A DNA stretch of 31,457 bases from Stentor coeruleus. Taxonomy: Eukaryota; Ciliophora; Heterotrichea; Heterotrichida; Stentoridae. Below are positions 16,522-25,850 of this stretch, piece after piece (the stretch's first letter is position 1; the number at the start of each line of letters is the position of its first letter). Under the pieces are notes generated by a model. That model ran no database searches. It had not been told where the DNA came from and saw only the letters and a list, made by a program, of their open reading frames with translations. Location of the stretch: assembly GCA_001970955.1 (NCBI GenBank), contig MPUH01000860.1, positions 1 to 31,457 on the forward strand. Reading direction: 5' to 3'. A program made the translations under genes and the position numbers.

Positions 16522-17142
16522 ATGGATTGCAAACTCCTGCTGAGCGTTCTGGGAATAATTATCTCAGTAGGTAATGCTTTAACTCCTTCAATAGTTATAC
16601 ATTCACGAAGAAAGACTGAAGATATATATCAAGTTCCATCTTATTACCTGAGAATCAATCATTTTAGCTCTATTTCTTGGCTTTTGTATTCAATATATCT
16701 ACTTGACATCGGGCTTATTGTAGTGAACACTTTAACTTCGGTACTAACATTTGTCAGCATTTTCATTTTTGCGTACTATACTTCAAAGCTGTGGGAGTTT
16801 TACATTCAATACCTGGTTGGATTACTAGTTGTTGGATCATTGTGTCTATCAGCTCTTATTGTAAAAGGCCTTGGGGTTTTCTGCACAATATTAAATGTGG
16901 CAACCTTCTTGGCTAACCTCGAATCCATTCAACAAATCATAAGCACTAGTAATTACACATACATAGATTTGCGAATGGGTTTCTCAAATCTTATTAGCGG
17001 TAGTATATGGCTAGCCTATGGAATATTTATACAAAACCTCAGCCTCATTATTTCAAACGCAGTTCTCGTGGCAGTCTCAACTGTTCTCCTAAGTTTCCAC
17101 ACTTACTATCGAATCTTCCGCAAAAATAGAGCATATTTCTAA
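16522..17142 (+). CDS. SWEET-type (MtN3/saliva) sugar transporter
   Basis: This 206-residue seven-helix membrane protein is made of two MtN3 repeats of three helices plus a linker helix, the layout of eukaryotic SWEET uniporters, which carry mono- or disaccharides across plasma or vacuole membranes. In repeat 1 the opening helix has G-x-x-x-x-V-G-N with a conserved T-P (residues 22-23), followed by a charged loop, V-P, an Asn and S-W-L-L-Y. In repeat 2 the corresponding elements are L-G-V-F-C-T-I-L-N, a charged loop and I-W-L-A-Y-G, with a second Asn near S-N-A-V. Paired Asn and Trp residues of this kind line the sugar pocket in the family. The protein is diverged from plant and animal SWEETs, so the substrate is unknown. 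It is convergent with the next gene, 29 nt between stops. The stop is TAA. Confidence 0.82.
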   Translation: MDCKLLLSVLGIIISVGNALTPSIVIHSRRKTEDIYQVPSYYLRINHFSSISWLLYSIYLLDIGLIVVNTLTSVLTFVSIFIFAYYTSKLWEFYIQYLVGLLVVGSLCLSALIVKGLGVFCTILNVATFLANLESIQQIISTSNYTYIDLRMGFSNLISGSIWLAYGIFIQNLSLIISNAVLVAVSTVLLSFHTYYRIFRKNRAYF

Positions 17143-17171
17143 CTAGAATATTAATAAAATATCCACTAAAT

Positions 17172-19046
17172 TTATTTATATATTCTTGTAGGCATAGATT
17201 TTCTAAGAGGTGTAAAGGATCTTTTATGTACTGGAGAAAATCTTGCTTTTGGGGGCGATTCTTCTTGATTTTCCTTATGTGTATAGCTTATTGTACTTAA
17301 AGAATAATCACGAGAAAGTATCCTATCTGTATGTGGTTCTTCTGAGTTACAATCATGAGCACTAACTGATTTCTTATGTGGAGACTTACTATTAGGAGAT
17401 ACCATAGTATTATATTGACTCGAAGATTCATTTAACTCATTTTTAAGCTCTTGACTCATGAAAAGCATTAGAAATTCTTCAATCATCATATAACCTCCTC
17501 CAACTCTACAGACTAAGTATCCATTTTTGATAGTCACACTAACTTTTTTACATCCAAATGTATAAACTCCTTCAGCTACTCTTTGAAAATGTTGATGAAT
17601 ACCATAACATTTCATATATTCAATAAACCTCTCGTCAGCATTTCCTGATGATAATTTGTTTTTATCAAATGGCAGTTCTCTGTTATTATGTGTAAGTTCA
17701 TAATTCTTTTGTTTAGCCATTATCAACTTTTCTGAAATGATTTTGATTTGATCTGTTAGAAGACATATGGTGTTTTTAAGATTTTCATTATGTTTCTTGA
17801 TATTTTCAATAAGATTTTTCAATTCTTGTATCTCGAAGTCCTTTTCAGTGTTTAGACTGTTAACTTTGTCACTGCAAGATATTCTCAGTTTATCTTTTTC
17901 ATGCTCTAGTTTAAGAATTTCATAATTTTTTACTTCAAGTTCAGACTCAAGGCTATTCACTTTTTTGTTTAGTTTTGCAAGCATTTCTTTAATTTTTAAA
18001 AACTCTTTGTTGTAATTAGCACAATGGTCTTGGCTTATAGTTATTGTTTTTTTCTCTTCAGACTTATTTGAAGATATGTTTTCTAACTTCTCTGCGAGGA
18101 TTTTTCTTTGGAATTCAGAGTCCTCAAATTTTTCTTGAAGCAAAGAGAACAAGGTAGCTTTATCAGTATCTAAAGCATTTTGTAAAAAATTACATTTAAC
18201 AGAAGCACGCTTAAAATCATCTCTTTGAATCTCGCAATCTCGTAATTTGACCATCGCTGAATCCAAATTTTCTTGAGTATTCCTGAGTTTTTCGTAAAGC
18301 GAAGATATCTCATTTTTATATTCCATCATTTTTTTAGACTCTGCCTGCAAAAGTTCTTCATATTCTTGAGTGACTCTATTTATCTGTTTTTCTAAATACT
18401 CCCTTTGGTATTTTTCCTGCTTATAAAGCATCTCCAATGAATTCGCCCTATTTTCAAGTTCGTTTTTCAACAAAGTCAGCTGGTCGCACTTATTTTTCAT
18501 TTTATCAAGATTTTCAATAAGTTCAGTTGTTTCTTCTGTTTTATCATTAATACAATTGTGTATTTTTTCAGCATGTTTCCACTTCTTTTCCATAATTTCA
18601 TTTTCTAATTCTGCAACTCGATCACGAAGACCGTTATTTTTTTCAGTCAAAGCTGTGAATAGCTCATCAAAGCCTAAGTGACTTTGAGTATCAGTAACTG
18701 AACTATATTCTGTTACCTCAGTGACTGAAGGTAATTTATTACTGCTATATAATAACAAGATTCTTGGCTGTTCAATATATTCAGGTAATGGGCATTTCTG
18801 ATCTGTCTCAATAGTTAATGGTATCCATTGAGGGAGGTTTAATGGAAGGATTTTACAATCTACACTAGCAGTGCCAAGAAGTTGATCTTTTGAGTTTTTA
18901 ACGATAATTTTGATTACCCCAGATTCAGAAATTTCAAATGTGGGCTGGGAATTAAAGTCTGTTAAAATATCAGCAAGTTGATTGTTGATAGTTACGTAGC
19001 AAGTCGCATCATCTAATGTTCCTTCGAGCTTAATTAGAGAGATCAT
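17172..19046 (-). CDS. Coiled-coil protein with GAS2-related (GAR) domain
   Basis: This 624-residue protein probably links to microtubules. Residues 1 to about 100 look like a beta-sandwich resembling a C2 domain (short alternating strands, ending in an I-P-L-T-I strand); this part is tentative. From about 125 to 455 it is a long, almost continuous coiled coil rich in Glu, Lys, Leu and Asn. Residues 472-532 contain a GAR/GAS2-like domain with F-Q-R-V-A-E-G-V-Y-T-F-G and the signature C-R-V-G-G-G-Y (513-519) followed by E-E-F-L; in GAS2 and spectraplakins this zinc-dependent domain binds microtubules. The tail (about 540-624) is Ser/Pro/Lys-rich and basic, typical of phospho-regulated microtubule binding. 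There is no calponin-homology domain. A role at the cortex or basal-body fibres of the ciliate is inferred. The stop is TAA. Confidence 0.78.
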   Translation of the reverse strand: MISLIKLEGTLDDATCYVTINNQLADILTDFNSQPTFEISESGVIKIIVKNSKDQLLGTASVDCKILPLNLPQWIPLTIETDQKCPLPEYIEQPRILLLYSSNKLPSVTEVTEYSSVTDTQSHLGFDELFTALTEKNNGLRDRVAELENEIMEKKWKHAEKIHNCINDKTEETTELIENLDKMKNKCDQLTLLKNELENRANSLEMLYKQEKYQREYLEKQINRVTQEYEELLQAESKKMMEYKNEISSLYEKLRNTQENLDSAMVKLRDCEIQRDDFKRASVKCNFLQNALDTDKATLFSLLQEKFEDSEFQRKILAEKLENISSNKSEEKKTITISQDHCANYNKEFLKIKEMLAKLNKKVNSLESELEVKNYEILKLEHEKDKLRISCSDKVNSLNTEKDFEIQELKNLIENIKKHNENLKNTICLLTDQIKIISEKLIMAKQKNYELTHNNRELPFDKNKLSSGNADERFIEYMKCYGIHQHFQRVAEGVYTFGCKKVSVTIKNGYLVCRVGGGYMMIEEFLMLFMSQELKNELNESSSQYNTMVSPNSKSPHKKSVSAHDCNSEEPHTDRILSRDYSLSTISYTHKENQEESPPKARFSPVHKRSFTPLRKSMPTRIYK

Positions 19047-20146
19047 CTAACTGTTATTTAAAAACAAATATGGAGTGCATAAATAGGTAAGAGTAGAGTA
19101 TTTATTGATTAAAACCTTTTTAAAAGACTTAATGTATTAGATATCCAATAATTTTTAATTATTTATTATGCTTGAGTCAATGCTTCTAATAATAGTATTG
19201 ATGACTATGAAATTTATTGTAAGGGAAAATTAGTGAAATCGAAATTAATCTTTCATAGTTTATAATTCTATAGTCTGGTATTTAAATTTCATATTTTTGA
19301 AAGATCAAGATTGGTAATATAAAGTTTTTGATTGATATATGAGAAATATAAAAGTGAGTTGTTATTAATATTTTTTTGGATTAGAGAAGAGTATTTAATA
19401 ATCTTTATATTTTAGGATATTAAACCCAAGATTATTAACACTTATCTGTGGACGTTCAAAGTATGCAATTGAATAGACTAGTTTGATTATTAAATATCAT
19501 TCAAAGCTCTTATGTGATAAGCTGCATTTTTGTATGGTTTTGATGAAAGCATCTAACAAATATTATTTGAATTATTTATTTCTGTTTATATGAGAAATGT
19601 GATTTCAATCAGCAAGTTTAAAAATAATAATAGCTGAGTCATTAAAGACATTTCATTTCATTAAACCTAAAAAAATTCTAGCTTTGGTAGGCTAGTTAAA
19701 TTAACAATATATGAATTATTCACAAATCTTATGTTTCTAAATTAAAAAATTCTCAGTTTTTTTGATTATAGTTTAGCAACGAACTAACAAATAAATATAT
19801 GAATTTTTTTTAAATTTAATATTAGTAATAAATCTCCCTACTAAATTCAAGATTAAATATTTATTACCTATCTTGCTGATAACTTGGCAATAATTCATCT
19901 TGAGAAACTTATCAATTAAAGACCTCATTCATCATTTTATGTTGACATACTTTTTATTCTTTTTAAAAAATATAAAATAAAGTAGATATTATATAAAACT
20001 TAGTTTCGAAAATATTATACCTGCTATATATTTGAAACTTTGAGTAAATAAATTAATAGATGTGCTCATAATAAGTGAGTAATAATACTCACAATGCTAA
20101 AAAAATTCACTATTCCTTAATGTCTTATTAATTAATTTCTTGACAT
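19047..20146. other. 1.1-kb AT-rich spacer, no gene seen
   Basis: The longest featureless spacer of the window lies between two minus-strand genes. No frame with an ATG and coding-like composition, no tRNA and no obvious repeat is present. It should contain the promoter of the GAR-domain gene and the 3' end of the SCYL2-like gene. Confidence 0.5.
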
Positions 20147-22648
20147 CTAAAGTCCAGCAAAAGGATCTTTCTTGCTACCAACATTAAGAAGTTCATTGAA
20201 AAAATCATCAGTATTAATTGGAATAGGATTATTAGGTTTTTTCATCTGTGGTCTTAAAGGTCCTGGCTTTGGATCATTATTTACTCTTCCTTGTGTTGGA
20301 GGAGGCTTGAGACTCATTCCTGATAGTTTATTTTTAGTTTCTTCTTTAGGTCTAATATTAGCTAGCTCTCCAAATATATCTTCAATTACAGGGGAAGATT
20401 TTGGTGGATCTGGTTTATTATATGTGAAATCTTGAGCTTTATGATTGCTTGGATAACTCATAAAATTCATTGAGGATGCTGAAGGCACAGGGTCAGGCTT
20501 CTGTATAGAAAAAGTCCCTAAATTAGTTGTTGGTGGATCTTTCCGCATAGGTTCAGGCTTCTGCATAGAAAAATCACTTGAAAAAGTCCCTAAATTATTT
20601 GTGGGTGGATCTTTCCGCACAGGTTTAATATCATAATTGCTAACAGAAACTTCAGCTTTAAACTCAGGAGGTGCAGGGCTTTGCTTTCTTTCTACCCTAG
20701 GTTCATTTTTGATACTTTCAACTTTAAAAATATCAGAAACTTCATTGTTTGTACCTTGTGCTTCCATAATCGGCTTACCTCCAACATCAAAAATATCTCT
20801 AAATATATCATTAACTTCTTCTATATCTTCATTTCTTAGATTTTCAATAGCCTGCTCTTCTCTTCCATCAGCTAATTCTCCTGTTCGAGCTTCTTTAACA
20901 TGATTAAGCATTCCTGTAACTGAAATAAAAAGTCGTTCAAATTCACTTTTAGTAAGCTCAGCATCAACTAAAAGTGGAAGTAAAGCTGGAAGAATATTTA
21001 TAGCAGTTGCTTTATGACCTAAAGATTTAGAAATTCCTTCATATATGTCTAATAAATGCATTACCATAATCCCAGTAATATCGAATTTTTTAAACTTTTC
21101 CAATGATGGGATAATAACATCTATCATTGTTGGTCTATCAAAAGTGTTATATATCAATGAAAGAGCTTTGAGACCAGTTTCTTTTACTGAGCTAGCTTTA
21201 GAGTTAATAATACCTTGAAGAAAACGAGGAAGGACCTGTGTTCTAACATAATTCAAGTCTTGTAACTCTTTCATTAATTGTGGAGTTTTTGACATAATCG
21301 CACTTTGTATTTGACCAACACCGCATTCATAACCTTTAAAAACTAATGGCATTAAGCATTTTTTATAAGCCTCAATATCAGTATACTTTATAAGTAAATC
21401 AATTTCATTAAGCAACAAAAAAAAACTCTGTGCAGGAATTTCTTTACCTGTAGCAAGTTTGGCAATAGAAGGCCAAATTTGTGTTTGAAAAAGTTCTTTT
21501 GTTATTTCACATGATTTGAGTATAGTCAAAATACTTGGAAGAATAAAAGGTGTTAAGTTTGGATGTTGCATATTTAAAACTAATGCTGGAAGTAGACGTT
21601 TGTTCATAATAACCCTATCAAATTTATCAATAATACTCGTAAGGCCTTTGAAAAACTGCATTTTCTGTGCATCTTGCTTTTCTTGTAAATGTTCTAAATA
21701 ATAGATTGTTTTAACATATGGGGTTTGCAATGATCGGGATATGGAGAGTTCATGAAGTCCTGCCCTATCCGTTGGATTAATCATGAGCATTTTGACAACA
21801 ATTTCTGCCATAAACTCTGGTAAACAACTAAAAGCGACATTTTTTGGCTTGCCTGCATTTATAGCTGCAGTTTTATGTCCGCCAGTACTAAAATCATCAA
21901 TATCTAATAATAAAAGATCAGATGAAGTATTAGACAAAGCTTTATAAATAGCATAAATACTACATCCTAGTGAAAAAATATCAGCATTAGGCATCGCAGA
22001 TTGTTTTGCCACTAATTCAGGTGCTGAAAAATGCATTAAAGGGGCCAATTTTTCTAAGTCAATCTGATAGCGGAAAGCTTTTGCTGAGGCTATTATATCG
22101 ACTGAAGGATCAAGTTTGGCTGGGCCGTCAGTATTGTAATTTGATGAGAAGTTCAACCCGCCTATTTTCCACTTGCCACCTTGAGATATGTAAAGATTAT
22201 CAGGACAAATAGCCATATGGACCAGACGTGCTTCATTGTGTAGGAATGAAAGTCCTTGTATTACATCAAGAATTCCTAATCGAGCTTCAGTATCACCTAA
22301 ACATGCTGATAATATATGTGGTCGTCTTAAAAGATCACCTAGACAGTATTCTAAAGGCTCAGTTACCCAAGCTATTGTTGTTTTATCTTCAAGCATTGGT
22401 TCAAGAATCTGTAAAACATTAGGGTGTCTGAGTTTTATCAAAGAATTGATTTCAATCTTAAGTCTATTAAGTATATCATTCTTCTCTGTTTTTTTATCCA
22501 ATACTCTCTTGTCAAATATAAATATAGAAACTGGAGTTCTATCTCTATCTCTTCTAGTTGCAGAATATATTTTCCAAGGACTTCCTATTCCGCCTTCACT
22601 TTTAGGATCTCTTTCAACCTCGTAATTTTTGGTGAGTTGGCTTCCCAT
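20147..22648 (-). CDS. SCYL2: SCYL2-like pseudokinase with HEAT repeats and C-terminal DPF motif
   Basis: This 833-residue protein belongs to the SCY1-like family, closest to SCYL2 (CVAK104), a clathrin-coated-vesicle protein working between trans-Golgi and endosomes. An N-terminal kinase-like domain (about 10-330) has lost catalysis: the HRD-x-K segment reads H144-M-A-I-C-P-D-N and the DFG position reads G-L-N (164-166). HEAT-like helices (about 340-600), including Q-F-F-K-G-L, follow. The tail is disordered and proline-rich with a duplicated segment R-K-D-P-P-T-x-N-L-G-T-F-S, and ends in D-P-F-A-G-L; DPF is the classic AP-2 appendage-binding motif. I start at 22648, giving M-G-S-Q-L-T, a good N-myristoylation signal; an in-frame ATG 11 codons upstream would bury it. 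It is divergent from the DNAAF5-like gene. The stop is TAG. Confidence 0.9.
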   Translation of the reverse strand: MGSQLTKNYEVERDPKSEGGIGSPWKIYSATRRDRDRTPVSIFIFDKRVLDKKTEKNDILNRLKIEINSLIKLRHPNVLQILEPMLEDKTTIAWVTEPLEYCLGDLLRRPHILSACLGDTEARLGILDVIQGLSFLHNEARLVHMAICPDNLYISQGGKWKIGGLNFSSNYNTDGPAKLDPSVDIIASAKAFRYQIDLEKLAPLMHFSAPELVAKQSAMPNADIFSLGCSIYAIYKALSNTSSDLLLLDIDDFSTGGHKTAAINAGKPKNVAFSCLPEFMAEIVVKMLMINPTDRAGLHELSISRSLQTPYVKTIYYLEHLQEKQDAQKMQFFKGLTSIIDKFDRVIMNKRLLPALVLNMQHPNLTPFILPSILTILKSCEITKELFQTQIWPSIAKLATGKEIPAQSFFLLLNEIDLLIKYTDIEAYKKCLMPLVFKGYECGVGQIQSAIMSKTPQLMKELQDLNYVRTQVLPRFLQGIINSKASSVKETGLKALSLIYNTFDRPTMIDVIIPSLEKFKKFDITGIMVMHLLDIYEGISKSLGHKATAINILPALLPLLVDAELTKSEFERLFISVTGMLNHVKEARTGELADGREEQAIENLRNEDIEEVNDIFRDIFDVGGKPIMEAQGTNNEVSDIFKVESIKNEPRVERKQSPAPPEFKAEVSVSNYDIKPVRKDPPTNNLGTFSSDFSMQKPEPMRKDPPTTNLGTFSIQKPDPVPSASSMNFMSYPSNHKAQDFTYNKPDPPKSSPVIEDIFGELANIRPKEETKNKLSGMSLKPPPTQGRVNNDPKPGPLRPQMKKPNNPIPINTDDFFNELLNVGSKKDPFAGL

Positions 22649-23075
22649 TTTTATTATCACTACAATAAACATAGTAAACAAGACTTATTGAAGACTATAT
22701 AGACCTGTACAAAAATCTGCAGAGACTTGACTACAAAGATTAATGATGTAATCTTTGCAATACTTGGTTACTAAGAACTTGATACAAAGACTTGTAAAGT
22801 AAGTATTTTGTGCGAGCATAATGGGGGACCTTAATGAATAAAAAAAGAATTTTCTTGCGAATTATACATTTATTTATGATGATTTATTCTTGTAGAAAAA
22901 AAATCAGACAAGAATAGAGTATTATGAAAATTCGTGTACAAAAATGATTTCCACGAAATAGCAAAGTTAACAAAATTAAGGAAAATAACATAAATAATTA
23001 AAAAACAGGAAATAAAGTTAATAAGTATATGATAATTCTAGGATAAAATAAATAATACACTTAAGTATAAACAAA
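22649..23075. promoter_or_regulatory. Divergent promoter region (SCYL2-like / DNAAF5-like)
   Basis: The 427 bases between divergent start codons should hold both promoters. The left third is less AT-rich, with the perfect hairpin at 22734-22757 and several repeats of the type ACTTG/CAAAGA around 22720-22800. A run of five Gs (GGGGG, about 22823) is unusual for this DNA. No known regulatory motif is recognised. Confidence 0.4.
22734..22757. repeat. Perfect 9-bp inverted repeat
   Basis: CAAAGATTA, six bases (ATGATG), then TAATCTTTG. It lies in the divergent promoter about 90 bases from the SCYL2-like start. It could be a dimeric protein-binding site or an RNA hairpin; there is no evidence for either. 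Confidence 0.6.
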
Positions 23076-25448
23076 ATGGAAGATAGTTTAGAGGTAAAAT
23101 ACACCCGCGACATAAACTGTTTGAGAGAAAAAGACAAAAATGTCCGTATCAATAGCATAAAAAAACTCACTGCTAGCATAACCAAAGAGCCACAAGATCA
23201 AGTCCAACAGTTATTCGCTTCAAAACTCAAAGGCCCAGTATTAGAACTTATCAAAGATCCTGCTGACAAATGCAAGGAACTTTCAATAGATCTAATAAGC
23301 AGCCTTTTAAAACAGAATAAAATCCTATACGACGATATTCATAGTATCATAACATCTTTACATGGAAGACTCGGTATAGATCCTTGTCAAGAAACATGTG
23401 AAGAAGTTAGAATATCAGAAATGAAGTTAATTTTAGACATAATGTCCTTATATTCAAATGGTCTACAGCCTATGATATCAGAAATCACAGATATCTTAGC
23501 TAAACTGGGTAAAGATAAATGTCCTCAAGTTAAAATCCAAGTCTCATCTGCTATAATGTTTATATGTGGGCAAGGATTGCGGTTTTCTAGTAAAAAACTT
23601 TTAGAAGGCATTAGAGCAAATTTAAGTCACCAACAGTTTAAAATAAGAAGTTGCACTTTAGAAGCTGTTGGAACTTTGTGTTTACATGAAAGCGGCTTAG
23701 CTGAAGAGCTTTTTGTGGATTTTAAAAAAACTCAGATTGATAGAAGATCTGAAGTTAGACAGATGGCTTATGGGGTTATGACTGATATTTTAACTAACAT
23801 GAACTATGTGGAATTAAAGAAAATTGAAGGGAAGTTTATATATTTGATACTTGGTGGGCTAAATGATGAAGAATGTTTTGATAAGAATTGTGAGTATTTA
23901 GAGAAAATATTTAAAAAAATAAGAAAAAGTGCTGAGGAGTATGGAGAAAATCCACATGAATCTTTAGATAAAAACTGGCTTGCTGTAAGAAACTTGAAAG
24001 AAATTATTAATATCAGTTTAGTTGATATACAAGAGTGGACGATTCAGGATTTATACCGTAGCCGAGCTGTGATGAATATTAAAAATGCGATTTTAATGGC
24101 AAAAGATAATGTTTTACCTCATATAGAACCTGTGCTTAAAGTTCTATTAAAAGCTTATTCTACTTCAGATGATCCAAAATATACTGAGGCTATTGAAGCT
24201 GTTCCTCAAGTATTATCTCAAGTCTGTAGTTTTAAAGAGTCTTTAGAAATACTCGATAAAGTTATAACTGAATCTTTAGCTTCATCCGAAAAGGCTGCAG
24301 GATTATCTTTACTATCAAAAATGCTCCCATTTCAAAACTACAACATTGAAAGTTTGAAACTTGTTATGGACTTTATACAAAGCAAAGATTTCCTAAGCGA
24401 TACCCATCTTTATATTGCATTACACAAAATAGCTTTTTCTTTACTAAATTCCTTTGCTGAATTTATAAAACCTTATGTTCATGAAATATTTTTTATGCTT
24501 TTGACAATAGAAAATACACTTAAAAACTCTGTATATCCTACTATGGAAATATTAACTCAAGCATGTGGTTTACAAAATGTAGGGTATTTATATAGTTTAC
24601 AATTACCTAATACTTTACCAAAAATCATTACTAATTATAAGAAATGGGAATCCCATTCATCTGAAAGAACACAGTTTAGGAATCTTATAACAAGATCTCA
24701 ACAAGGTATTAAGGAATATTGGGAAGATGTTTTATCAGTGATTATTGAAAATTGTGCAAGAGAAAAAGATAGTGAAGTTAGATATGATATGCTTATATGC
24801 TTTGAGACTATTTTAGATACAGAAGAACTTAAAGAAAATGTGTGGAAAAGTGGTAAAAGGGTTATAATAGATATCATCTCTACAACTAGTGCATGGAAAG
24901 TTGGTGCTTCAAGTGTACAAATAAGAATCTCAAGTTTAATATGTTGTAAAAAACTTTTGAATTATAAAGGAGTTAGTGCTGGAATTATAAATGATGCTTG
25001 GGAATGTTTTTTTGGGGGGATCAAAGGATGTATGGATGATGATTGGGATAATGAACTTAGACTTTCTGCAATCCAATGTGTTATACCTCTTTTAGAGCAA
25101 TATGGTAATGAACTTACTATAAAAAATGTTGAAGAAACTCTTAAGGAGCTAATGAAAAGACTTGATGATTCTGTAAATTTTATAAGAGCTTTAACTACTT
25201 ATCCTATAAGATTAGCTCTACAAGTTTTTATTAGTTTAAATCAAGAGTATGAAGCTCTAAATAAAAATATTAGAGTACTTTTCTTACATTTGGATGATGA
25301 AAATAATGAACTTCAGCATGGGGTGTTTATTATTTTACAACAAATACTAGCTTGGCGCCCACAGTTAGTTATTGATATTGCTCAGGAAAAAAGACCTAAA
25401 CAACTCCACCCAGAACGTATAGATTCATTACTATCAGGTAACATTTAA
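23076..25448 (+). CDS. DNAAF5: DNAAF5 (HEATR2)-like dynein assembly factor
   Basis: This 790-residue all-helical protein is made of HEAT repeats from end to end, near the length of human DNAAF5 (855). DNAAF5 is a cytosolic factor that helps preassemble axonemal dynein arms before import into cilia. Resemblance is best in the first 400 residues: a HEAT pair with D-K-C-K-E-L-S-I-D-L-I-S-S-L-L (about 63-78), a R-L-G-I-D segment (about 93), D-P-x-V-K-type repeats, and W-L-A-V-R-N-L-K-E-I-I (about 303) followed by D-I-Q-E-W (about 319) and a repeat with R-S-x-x-V-M-N-I. Other long HEAT proteins cannot be fully excluded without a search, but the order fits this family best. A heavily ciliated cell is expected to have it. 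The stop is TAA. Confidence 0.75.
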   Translation: MEDSLEVKYTRDINCLREKDKNVRINSIKKLTASITKEPQDQVQQLFASKLKGPVLELIKDPADKCKELSIDLISSLLKQNKILYDDIHSIITSLHGRLGIDPCQETCEEVRISEMKLILDIMSLYSNGLQPMISEITDILAKLGKDKCPQVKIQVSSAIMFICGQGLRFSSKKLLEGIRANLSHQQFKIRSCTLEAVGTLCLHESGLAEELFVDFKKTQIDRRSEVRQMAYGVMTDILTNMNYVELKKIEGKFIYLILGGLNDEECFDKNCEYLEKIFKKIRKSAEEYGENPHESLDKNWLAVRNLKEIINISLVDIQEWTIQDLYRSRAVMNIKNAILMAKDNVLPHIEPVLKVLLKAYSTSDDPKYTEAIEAVPQVLSQVCSFKESLEILDKVITESLASSEKAAGLSLLSKMLPFQNYNIESLKLVMDFIQSKDFLSDTHLYIALHKIAFSLLNSFAEFIKPYVHEIFFMLLTIENTLKNSVYPTMEILTQACGLQNVGYLYSLQLPNTLPKIITNYKKWESHSSERTQFRNLITRSQQGIKEYWEDVLSVIIENCAREKDSEVRYDMLICFETILDTEELKENVWKSGKRVIIDIISTTSAWKVGASSVQIRISSLICCKKLLNYKGVSAGIINDAWECFFGGIKGCMDDDWDNELRLSAIQCVIPLLEQYGNELTIKNVEETLKELMKRLDDSVNFIRALTTYPIRLALQVFISLNQEYEALNKNIRVLFLHLDDENNELQHGVFIILQQILAWRPQLVIDIAQEKRPKQLHPERIDSLLSGNI

Positions 25449-25533
25449 TAATATTCGTTATTCTGAATTGATAAACAGTTTTTTAAGTAAGAAAATTAAA
25501 TTTGATATTTTTAGGTGATTTTTATATTGAGGT

Positions 25534-25612
25534 TATGATAGAATTAATATATAAAATAATTATGCTGGCCAAATTTACTTTAACAAGTTGGTGTAAATAC
25601 GATATATTTAGA
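25534..25612 (+). repeat. 79-bp direct repeat, copy 1
   Basis: Identical to 25669-25747 over 79 bases, offset 135. It contains TATGCTGGCCAAATT, which stands out from the AT-rich surroundings. An N follows directly, suggesting a difficult or collapsed repeat in the assembly. Confidence 0.9.
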
Positions 25613-25668
25613 NGTTTAGTTATTTAATAAAAATATAGTTTATAGTATTTTTATTGATAATTTTTAGA

Positions 25669-25747
25669 TATGATAGAATTAATATATAAAATAATTATGC
25701 TGGCCAAATTTACTTTAACAAGTTGGTGTAAATACGATATATTTAGA
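25669..25747 (+). repeat. 79-bp direct repeat, copy 2
   Basis: Second identical copy, separated from copy 1 by 56 bases, ending about 100 bases before the start of the NT5DC1-like gene. Confidence 0.9.
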
Positions 25748-25850
25748 TACAAAATAAAACTATAACAATAGAATTAAGGATAAAAAAATGATATAGGGAA
25801 TAATGTGATATTGAATAAATAACAACACATTAAATTTAGTTTGTAATAAA

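Larger units (their letters stand above)
25449..25850. other. Spacer with direct repeat and ambiguous base
   Basis: About 400 AT-rich bases between two plus-strand genes hold the 79-bp direct repeat and the only N of the window (25613), exactly at the end of the first copy. No gene is seen. Confidence 0.6.

Noticed and set aside
22006..22702. Several plus-strand open frames inside the SCYL2-like gene
   Set aside because: They are antisense shadows of a conserved coding region and have no recognisable domains.
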